DNA of 64,000 nt from Eutreptiella sp. 'Long Island Sound 2002' (taxonomy: Eukaryota > Euglenozoa > Euglenophyceae > Eutreptiales > Eutreptiaceae): positions 16,701,420-16,765,419 of the forward strand of contig OZ038387.1 of NCBI GenBank assembly GCA_964036045.1, given 5' to 3'. Below, piece after piece: positions 56,046 to 64,000 of this stretch; position 1 is the first letter of the stretch; the number at the start of each line of letters is the position of its first letter. The position numbers and the translations under genes were made by a program. The notes beneath the pieces are model-generated. The model was given only the letters and a program-made list of their open reading frames with translations, was not told the origin of the DNA and ran no database searches.

Positions 56046-57637
56046 GTGTTTCTTTGCCTCAATACCAAATTACGTTCCTCAAAAAAAACCAAATAATATT
56101 CTTTAGTTACTCAGACCTTTTTCGGACCACTTTTTTGACGGCTTTTGTGAAAAAATTGTACCTGTTTCGGATGCCTAAGCATTTGGTCATGTCATTTCAC
56201 CATATTCTCTCCCGCTGTGTCTCCATGGCTGTTTTTCTTGACAACTGTGCTGAGTGCAGCAGCGACGATGTCGACGAAACTACAAAAACAACATAGCGCT
56301 TTAATTTCAACTCAGTCTGAAGAGATACTGAGAAACTATATGTGTATATATATTGTTGTCAGCAACATCACAGTTGTATTGGAAAGGTCCGGTTTTGGTC
56401 CTCGTGCATGTTCCCCCTGGGGGGTGCGCCATTTGGTGACCGTTCCTCCTGTGTGGTGGGGGGACCGTCGCGCGTTCTCGGGGGAGCCTCCACAGGGGCG
56501 GGGGGGTAGTCACCTCCCCACTTTGGAGACCCCTGATACAGCAGGGGTTATGTAGCAATTGGTCACCTCTCCATTCTGCAGACCCCGATGTCATTTTGTG
56601 GATCATACGCCCTTGTGTTTGCATGTCTTGCTTCGTGTCACGGGCCTGCTGTGTTCCCCCAGGGTGGGCAAGGGAACTGTCATTTTGGCTATGTTCCCCC
56701 AGGGTGTGGGGATACCGTCACGCGCAGGCGGGTATTGATCAAAGGAAGGGGCGCATGCGGGCAGAAATCTTCATATTTGATGGTAACATGCTCAGTTTGA
56801 GAACAAAAGATGACGCCTGACCATGTTGTGGGTCTCTAGCAGGAGGGAATGAAGGTTGTTGATCAAAATGTTTTCCTGCTCGCTTTTTTCACCAAATGAA
56901 AATTTTCTTCGTTTTACTGAGTAACGCATTTTCCCTCAGTGCCTGAACTGAGTAACAAAAGGCTTTTTTTCGAAGCAATGACCAAAAATTATTTTTACTC
57001 GAGAAAAAGTTTATCAGGCCTTTCATGGACTTTTGGGGCAAGGGACGCCTCCTGTGCAAGGGCTGTGCAGGTGGGGGGGGGGGGTCTCCAGAGGGGAGGG
57101 GGGGGTGATAGCTGGTTTCTACATAGCAGCAATCGCAAAGGAGGGGGCGGGTGGATCGCCCGCCCTTAAGCCGAAGCCAAAGGCACTGAAGACACTTTTT
57201 CCTCTGGTTACAATGCTGTGGCTGTTTTTGATACTGGGTGTCTGTTGCCCCCGCGCCCCTCTGTAGGAAGCACCACAGCCCAGAAGGCAGGCACAGTGTG
57301 TCGCACATTCAATACAGTACAGAGATGTTGACTCGATGAGATTCAGGGAGACAGCCAATTGTGGTTGAACTACCTCTAGGGGGGATGTGTGTCTGAGGCA
57401 GGTTTGGGGAAGCTGCTAGTGGCTGTTGTGAAGCAGGGGCTGCAGATTGGCAGGTGTGTCCTCAGTGGTTGTAGTGGTTGTGGTGATCTTCACTTCGCAA
57501 CAAATGGCATTTGTTTAGCGCCTCGTCTTTCTAATTTGGCGCTCAAAACATGAATGGTTTGGTGAAAGGGAAGCATGCACAAAAATCTTCGGCGCCGTTG
57601 GCGCCATGGCCCCAACACCACTATCTCTCAAAACCCC

Positions 57638-57661
57638 GGGGGGGGGGGGGGGGGGGGGGGG
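57638..57661 (+). repeat. 24-base G homopolymer
   Basis: Uninterrupted G run, the longest of many C/G runs of 10 or more in the window. It can form G-quadruplex structures. Confidence 0.9.
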
Positions 57662-58570
57662 TCACATACAAGGACCGGGCCCGGCCGCCCCCCCGTGACT
57701 GACTCAGCTTTACCCTTATTGCTGTATTGCGTAAGGAAGGGGCTGTGATCAGTGACAAAAGCTTTCTGGACCGGGTGCCCAAAATCAAGTGACCAAGTGG
57801 CTGGGTAAATGGCCCATGATGCTGGAGTATTTCAAGGGGCCAAAGGTTGGGCGGTACTTGCGGGTACTTGGGTTTGGACCTAAAAACAGTACCCCCGTCC
57901 CACCAAACTCGGGGCCGGCAAAAAGGGGGGGTATCATCCTTGACAAGCCAAAAGCACACAATGAAGCAGACTATACACGTAACAATGAGCCTTGTTATGC
58001 ATTTATATGAGTTGCATGCATGCTTTGCCCTCATTTCTAGTGCATTGGTATGTGTTGCTGTGCATCCTTTCCTATAGGTTTGTGGTATCTTTTTCCAGAT
58101 TTGCCCAATACATATCCAGTGGCTCTACTGTAAGTGCAAATAGTTCTGATTCGTCCTCCTCATCAGCCGGCAGCACAGACTTCCCATTGCGAAGCAAGAA
58201 GTATAGCCGTGTGGTTGTACATAGCCGAAAAGAGGTTGTAGATGTGGACACCATGTCGAGTGATGCATGTTCTTTACGTATGCTAAGCGAAGGGGAGTAC
58301 GGCGTTCACACTTCGAGTTAAGGACAAACTTTATTCTTGCCTTTTTTTGCATGTGTCTCTGCTGTGGCTGAGTACACTGGCATCTCTTATGCTGGGGTGG
58401 GGTGAAATATCAGGCTGTCCAACGTTGTGGGGGTGTAGTATGTTTGTATAGGCAAGAATATTGCCAATTGTAGCAAAACCCCCCAATTTCTTCCTGTCAT
58501 GTGCGCGTTGTGCCCGCGCTGTGCGCGTGCTGTGCACACACGCCCCCAGTAAGAGGCCGAACTAGACGCC

Positions 58571-58681
58571 ATGATGCACGGTGTCCGTCTGCTTCAGGTG
58601 GCGTGGCTGGCTTTCCACCTCATCGGTGCTATCTTGCTCGCCCTAGATGAGACGGCTGCTGTGCAAGCACGACGCCGATAG
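58571..58681 (+). CDS. Short hydrophobic ORF (36 codons)
   Basis: ATG to TAG: a basic start, then a 20-residue hydrophobic core (LLQVAWLAFHLIGAILLALD) and a basic end. It reads like a signal peptide or single membrane helix, but CTTCAG|GTGG inside it could be a splice site and there is no conservation evidence. Confidence 0.2.
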   Translation: MMHGVRLLQVAWLAFHLIGAILLALDETAAVQARRR

Positions 58682-58769
58682 TCTGGCGCGGCGGAACCAC
58701 TAGTTGCACTGACTTTTTTTTTTACCTCTGTTGAGAATTGAGTCACGTTCAAGGTGGTCCTTTAGGACC

Positions 58770-58810
58770 AATTTTTTTTTGTTAAGGACCGCCCTTAAGG
58801 ACCCCCACTA
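58770..58810 (+). repeat. TTAAGGACC module, copy left of the hAT relic
   Basis: TTTAGGACCAA, a T run, then GTTAAGGACCGCCCTTAAGG and ACCCCC. Same module as at 35,757-35,795, 36,079-36,120 (partial) and 61,873-61,912. Confidence 0.8.
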
Positions 58811-58854
58811 TGGGATTTTTTCAGGAGCCGAGCGCGGGCCATTTTTGAACCCCT

Positions 58855-59430
58855 TTTTCGGGGACCCCCGAGAACGTAGGGGTTACGTAGCACTTCCGCC
58901 CACTTGTGGGCCACCTTTGACTTTGTCCCCTTGTTTGGGGACCCCCGAGAATGTAGGGGTGATGTAGCACTTCTGCCCTTTTGTGGGCCACTTTTGTTTT
59001 CGTCCCCTTCTGTAGGGGACCCCCGAGAATGCAGGGGTGATGTAGCATTTCCGCCCTCTTTTGGGCCCCCGAGAAGGCAGGGGTGAGGCAGCCACTTCTG
59101 ATTTTCTTCCCCTTTGTTGGGGATCCCTGAGAATGCTCGGGTGATGTACCATTTCCGCCCTCTTTTGGGCCCCCGAGAAGGCAGGGGTGAGGCAACCACT
59201 TCTGATTTTCTTCCCCTTTGTTGGGGATCCCCGAGAGTGCAGGGGTGGTGTAGCGTTTCCGCCCTCTTTTGGGCCCCCGAGATGGCAGGGTTGAGTCAGC
59301 CACTTGTGATGTTGTTCCCCTTTGTTGGGGACCACTTCTGATTTTGCTCCCGTGCTTGGCGTTGGGGATCCCCGAGAATGCCGGGGTGACGTAGCATTTC
59401 CGCCCTCTTTTGGGGTGAGGCAGCCACTTC
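58855..59430 (+). repeat. GGGGACCCCCGAGAA minisatellite
   Basis: Units contain GGGGACCCCCGAGAATG, then AGGGGTGATGTAGCA and a CCGCCCTCTTTTGGGCC-like word. They start near 58,860, 58,937, 59,013, 59,119, 59,224 and 59,365, so spacing changes from 76-77 to about 105 and more. Looser relatives occur at 48,722, 49,555-49,825 and 56,500-56,600, indicating a dispersed family. Confidence 0.85.
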
Positions 59431-59499
59431 TGATTTTGTTCCTTTTGTTGGTTGTATTGCCCTTTCTTGTAACTGTATGCATGTGCTTTTTCTAGGTAA

Positions 59500-61660
59500 G
59501 TGGTCGCAGTGGCGGTTACCGTGATGAAATGTAAAGCAACAAATGGTGCCCAAACCCAAACCTACAACTGCCTGTGCCGCTTGGATGGTGTCAAGGCCAA
59601 AGACGGCCAATGTAACTACGGCAGCGGCTCCGCGTACCAACGCCTTCGTGGTTTGATCGTGGGTCAAGGACACCGCCGAACGCTGACCCGAGGCCTGAGG
59701 ACTGAGAAGGTCGCAAGAGTAGTGGATGCCGGCGCACAAAAAGGGGCAAAGAGCGAGCCCCTTGCTGTTGTTGTGCAGACTTCGGAGGAGGAAATTTTTG
59801 CAGGTATTTTTTTGCCGAGGTCCTTCCATCTTGTTGTCGTTTCTCGCAATTTTCTTGCGTTATTTTCCTGGTAAACCATCATAGGCCTTGCGGACATGGT
59901 GCGACCCCAAGGGAGTGAAGCGACCGATCCACATGCCGCCAACGCTGAAGTGTACGATGAAACGGTACGGAAAGTGTTTGAAAAGTTGGAGATTGACTGG
60001 AGAGTAATTGAAGAGCGTCCGGTAGCAGTGGTCTCTGATGGAGCAGGGTGCTTATGTGGATTGCTGAATTGTGGTAAGAGAGGGAGCACGGAGGGAATTA
60101 ATCAGTTGGGTAAAGGATGCGGCCCACTGCCTGATGCGGCCAATTAGCACGGCAAAGGGAAGCGTGCGATTTTGGTACGATGCTTTGGACAATGTGGTGG
60201 CATTGTTGGCTTGTTTTTATAGAACAAGTTCCAAAAGAATGTGCGGGTTTTTTCGCAAAGGGGGCAAGTTTTGTTTCTCCCGTCGCACCGGTGTGCGATG
60301 GGTTGAAGCCATGTTCCATGAGTTGGGCATTGTTCTTGAGAACCTTCCCGCTGTCCTCTTGCACCTTCCCAAATATATTGAGATTGAGGCTGACTGTGGG
60401 CGTAGGGATAAGGCCGAGGGCTTGTTGGAGGCTTTGTTGCACCCCCTCTTCAAGCTGACGGCGGCATTTTTTTGCGATGTTTTTGCTGTGGTTTGTGCCA
60501 CGAGCAAGAAAATCCAAGCAACCAAGGGTGCACAAGTCGATGCAGTGCGGGGTTTGATGAACGTGATGTGCACCCGGCTTATGCACACCATGCGTCACGT
60601 GATTCCAGGGGGCCTAAGGGCATGCTTTTGAGGCGCATTGGGCGCAGTGCAACTATTGGCCCACAAGGAAAACCTAAGAGTCCATACTTTGGGTTGGTGG
60701 CGGGACCAAGGGCGCACCTTGCTTGCGCAAGGCCACTTTTGGCCATTGAGCACTATCTACACACATCAAGGAACCCTGTCTAGGTGTCCTTACCCTGGGT
60801 GGGAGGAGGGGTTCGGTGTTGAGGTAGGGAGTAGCCCCATCCAGGGTAGCCGGATCAAGTTTCTTTGCACTGTGATTGAAGATGTGCAAAAACGTTTTAA
60901 TGAATCTGAGTGGGGTGGTGGTGTTGCAGAGAGTTGGGTTGAGGCAAGCTCATGTTCCTGTGAGAGAGTGTTTAGCTACGTGACTGCCACTGACTTTGGG
61001 CACAGCACGGAGCGCATGTGTGAGACACTCTGGGTGAGGTGTAATGGGGAAGCTCCGGAGGATTGGGGGCCTTTTGAGGTGTTCGATGAGCTCCACACTT
61101 CGTCCACGAAAGCGGAAGGAAAGGTATGTCGTTGAGGTGGAGGTTGAGGTTGAGGTGGAAGAAGGTGCAAAGGCGGAACTTCGTGTGGAGATTTCAGAGT
61201 TGTGGGTTGTCCCCAAAAGGGCAACCGGTGACGCTGACATCGGGGATGTGTATGGTGTTGCCTTGGAGGATGAGGACGAGGCCACTGACGAGGAGGATTG
61301 GGATAGGGCGGGCGAAGTTGCTAGTAGCTCTTCTTCTGACCTTCCTTGCTGGCCAGCCCTGTACTCTACCTCCGCTCCCTCCTAACCCTTCCGCACAGTT
61401 GGTTGTCAAGTATGATGTGGATGAGGCGGTGTTGAGGGCCATGGAGAGGGGTAGGTTGCATGAGTGGACCAATGTTGAGTTCCGCACTATTTGCAAGAAG
61501 CATGGTTTGAGCGTGAGAGGGGCAAAGGGTGACCTTGGTGGGTTACGGCGCATTTCTAGCAGGTGTACTAGGTGTAGGGATTGTCAGCTGCGCCACTGGC
61601 GATGGAACATTCGGGTGGTTGAATGCTGTGGCACTTCATTTGATGCGAAAAAAGTGTGAT
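59500..61660 (+). pseudogene. Broken hAT-superfamily transposase-like gene
   Basis: An open N-terminal segment (59,500-59,802) is followed by a likely 80-base intron (59,803-59,882, GCAG|GTATTT...CATAG|GCC). The next piece has WRVIEERPVAVVSDGAGCLCG, resembling the first catalytic Asp region of hAT transposases. After a frame change near 60,070 comes DAAHCLMRPIS, then FYRTSSKRMCGFF and GVRWVEAMFHELGIVLENLP (the SxKR and TRW-like landmarks). After an in-frame stop at 60,629 comes ASSCSCERVFSYV and the helices of the C-terminal dimerisation domain. A SAP-like piece (WTNVEFRTICKKHGLSVRGA) occurs near 61,465-61,530. Stop and frameshift argue for decay, though unrecognised small introns could account for part of it. 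Confidence 0.65.
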
Positions 61661-61872
61661 CTTCTTCGTTTTGAATTGTGCAGGGTGTCGGGTAGGGTTC
61701 GGATGCCATCTTTGAACACATTTGGGGGCAGGAACAAATGCTTCAAGAATTGCACCCATGAAGGGATGGGAACCAATGGTTGAGCAACTGGGAACCCATG
61801 GTCAAAGACATACAGGGCGAGGAACCAATGGTGTAATGGAGTGCCTGCGGGCGTTTTTGGGAAGCCTGTGTA

Positions 61873-61912
61873 CAGGAACACTTTTTTTTTGTGTTAAGGA
61901 CCGCCCTAGTCA
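61873..61912 (+). repeat. TTAAGGACC module, copy right of the hAT relic
   Basis: AGGAACAC, a T run, then GTGTTAAGGACCGCCCTAG. It is in the same orientation as the copy at 58,770, so the pair brackets the minisatellite and hAT relic as direct repeats. The following 500 bases to 62,434 show a G run (62,300) and no gene. Confidence 0.75.
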
Positions 61913-62434
61913 GGTTTCTTCCTCGAATCGGTTCCGGATGACCTGAACAAAGAACACTGTGTGTCTAGATTCTGACTTCCAAGGAGATTTTCTGGGGGAC
62001 GAACGAGCTGCGTGAGATTGGTTTGTGGCGTTGCTGTGTTGCGACTCCCTTCTTGGTCCCATTTGGGTGCTAGATCTGCCCAAAGGTCGACAAGGAGCTT
62101 CCCGAACTTTTGATCAGTGCATTTGGGGGCAAGTGGGGAGGGCTTCTGAATGCAAATGGACAAAATAGCACTAGGCAATGGGAGAGCTTGGTGGGGCGCC
62201 ATCATGGGGGATGGCGGGGACCGATGTGTCCTTAAACATGAGTACCACTACCACTGCCACAGCGGCTTAATTTGACCTCCAACAGAAGGGCACCATATCC
62301 GGGGGGGGGGGGTCGTGCTGGAGGGCCAGCCGTGTTGGAATACAGCCATGAGCCCCCACCTCAAGCCTCACACTGGTTTTGAGTGGAGCTCTGCAGCCTG
62401 ACGTGCCCTATGCCCAGGTCACCTGTCTTCTCAA

Positions 62435-62666
62435 ATGGCTGGGCGGAGGGTCGTGGTTTCCTGGCGCTTCCACGAAAATGATACAGAGGAGAGCCTCACC
62501 CTGTTCGAGGGTGGTGAATGCCGGTACCTCTATGAGGATGACATGGGGCCCATCAGCCAAACGGGCACGTGGCGGAATGACGGCACGGGGCATGCGGTGG
62601 TGCAATGCAAAGAGGAAATCAATGGACGCTTCCCCCTGAACGCGCCAGCGATCCGTACAGTACGAG
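62435..62666 (+). CDS. Unrecognised protein, likely first exon
   Basis: From the ATG in CTCAAATGGCT, 77 codons plus one base to a donor CGAG|GTACGG (phase 1). The peptide alternates polar and hydrophobic residues as in a small beta-barrel: VVVSWRFHENDTEESLTLFE, RYLYEDDMGPISQTGTW, GHAVVQCKEEI. I do not recognise a family. Composition and an AG|GT donor like those of the other genes support coding. The next exon is not identifiable before the window ends; the open frame after the donor (GTAVRLLW...) becomes Gly-rich and stops. Confidence 0.45.
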
Positions 62667-62794
62667 GTACGGCAGTGCGGTTGCTCTGGACCAAGGCTTG
62701 TTCAGTCGAGGTTGCGGGGGGAGGGGGATGGGTCCATAGTTCTACTTTGATGGCAGCTTTTGCATACCATTGCTGAACTGTGCAGAACCGGTTG

Positions 62795-63085
62795 GGGCTG
62801 CTACCCCCCATAATGTCATTGCCCCTTCCCCCCCCCCCCCCCGACCCCATGTCAATGGCCTCTGGAAAGAAGAATGATGGCCCCCCTGGGGGGTTGTACC
62901 GAAAAAAAAACCAATATTGTCTTTTTTTTGCGGCGTTTCTTGGCCCTGTAGTGTTAGCAGATGAGCATTCACGATTATGTTGCTCACATACACCCTGGAG
63001 ACACACTGTGGTCACAGTGTATGCAATGCGGCACAAAACCCCACAATGGGAACACCACAGTTTGGAGAGCACGCGCAGGTTAAAT
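62795..63085 (+). repeat. Dispersed repeat family C (copy 2)
   Basis: Matches 42,455-42,720 in order and orientation: ATGTCATTGCCCC, C run, CATGTCAATGGCCTCTGG, AAAGAAGAATGATGGCC, CCGAAAAAAAAACC, GTGTATGCAATGCGGC, ACAAAACCCCACAATGG. Confidence 0.75.
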
Positions 63086-64000
63086 CACCAGAAATGCCGA
63101 AAAACACAAACTACAAAACTGCAAAAAAGGTGGCCAAGGCGACCTCTACAACCACCACAAAGTCCAAGCAATGCTGCAAGCAGGTGCGCAGGCCAGAAAA
63201 TGCCCACACAAAAGTATCGGTAACTATTGGTGATATATGGAGTCGTCCCCCCCCCCTTCCCACGCCCATGTCCAAACCCCCCCATCCTCCCGTAGGAGGG
63301 GCTGGTGAGCGGTGTAGCCCTCGTGGGCTCACCAGGTGGCGCCGCCCCATCTCCCTCAAGTGCTCCTGGGGCACCGAAGTGCTCAGCACGCCCCAGGACC
63401 TTCCATCCACCAGGACGCCCCCAGCGGGTGGAGCACTCTGTGCGGCGCCACCTGTGTTCCTCTGGGTCAGTCAAGGAGCGCCACAGACCACACGTCTTGG
63501 CCACGCCCCGCACACCCCTCGGGGGTTCAGTCATGGGCCGCAGGTCACCCGACCCACCGATTCCCCCAACGGCCGTAGTGTAGGGCTCCCCTGCCCCGCC
63601 GCCGGGGCCCGGAGCACCGGGCACGCACAATCCCCCACGCAGAGGCACACGATCCCCACCCCCCACCCAGCGTATGGACAGACAGCACCACCATGCGCAG
63701 GCCAGAGCGCACCCAGAGAAGCGGCAGGAGGGCCAGGAGCCTCCCAGAGGTGTGACCCGGCGTGCCCCCGCCCCCCAGCGCCTCTACATCCGCCCCCCCC
63801 TCCCCCGAGCACGCACGGACAACACACACAGGCACAGCAGTATCTCCCTCCCACCAGCGCCTTGGTGGGGTTTGGGGGCCGTCAGCAGTCTGGGCGGCTG
63901 TGAGACCAGGCAACTGGAGGTCAAGACCCAGTCGAGCCGGTGAGGTAAGGTCACCGAGGCTGTGGGGCCTGCCTTTGGCACAAGCCGAGACCCTACCCAC
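63086..64000. other. GC-rich stretch at the window edge, no firm gene
   Basis: Open frames on both strands are all Pro/Arg/Gly/Ala-rich and arise from high GC content. None shows a domain or preferred splice structure. It may be intron of the gene starting at 62,435 or exon-rich sequence of a gene continuing beyond the window. Confidence 0.4.

Larger units (their letters stand above)
54677..58570. other. Intergenic region, relics only
   Basis: A repeated CCATGCTCATGCCCACC-type word occurs at 55,095-55,205. A possible RNase H start lies on the minus strand at 55,752-56,045 (listed). Dispersed GGGGTTATGTAGC words near 56,540 relate to the 58.9-kb array. A 24-G run lies at 57,638-57,661 and G runs near 57,069. 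No gene is supported. Confidence 0.5.

Noticed and set aside
55798-56106. Plus-strand ORF with DCEASHSW, resembling a retroviral-type protease DTGASHSF motif
   Set aside because: The Asp-Thr-Gly triad is absent and no other retroelement domain follows on this strand; the minus-strand reading is slightly better but also weak.

Overview
The window looks like nuclear DNA of a repeat-rich protist. Long coding stretches occur only as islands of exon-like sequence separated by introns of 0.7-5.5 kb with GT...AG ends, and there is no operon-like packing. I see no convincing tRNA, rRNA or CRISPR array. Exons of the two clear multi-exon genes are GC-rich, while much of the rest is full of mono-, di- and pentanucleotide runs, minisatellites, inverted repeats and decayed transposons. 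Several introns have weak 5' splice sites (GTGTG, GTCCC, GTCTG) and an AGGT-like direct repeat at both ends. This recalls euglenid nuclear genes, but the species cannot be fixed from the sequence and the euglenid idea is only an inference.

Layout. 1-2,521: a transposon-like element with compound inverted termini carrying two convergent PHD-type zinc-finger ORFs. 2.5-9.4 kb: relics, including an antisense chromodomain (8.3-8.6 kb). 9,494-11,260: a large unrecognised exon with a coiled coil and basic nuclear-type patches. A small exon at 16,780-17,030 could belong to the same or another gene. 20,835-34,010 (+): one seven-exon gene model encoding leucine-rich repeats, a Pro/Ala-rich linker, a complete seven-blade WD40 propeller, a very long coiled coil and a compact C-terminal tail. 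34.3-36.1 kb: pentanucleotide and CCAACC-type arrays. 40,633-41,712 (+): an intronless ATP-grasp ligase resembling the C-terminal half of bacterial bifunctional glutathione synthetase GshF, a candidate bacterial acquisition. 43.2-45.5 kb: a huge inverted pair of minisatellite arrays. 45.65-46.34 kb: a decayed antisense RNase H next to a 296-bp MITE-like element. 46,810-54,676 (+): a three-exon SPFH/band-7 protein gene whose 5.5-kb first intron holds a 48-bp tandem array with higher-order structure, a 105-bp array and other repeats. 58.8-61.9 kb: a minisatellite followed by a broken hAT-superfamily transposase gene. 62,435-62,666: the likely first exon of an unrecognised gene.

The host genes do not form an evident pathway. 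The LRR-WD40-coiled-coil protein looks like a scaffold (cytoskeletal or trafficking), the SPFH protein a membrane-microdomain scaffold, and the ATP-grasp enzyme a peptide or glutathione-type ligase. The best discovery candidates are the PHD-finger element with compound termini, the LRR-WD40-coiled-coil fusion, the direct-repeat-flanked introns with pairing ends, the stand-alone GshF-like ligase, and the nested higher-order repeats in the SPFH intron.
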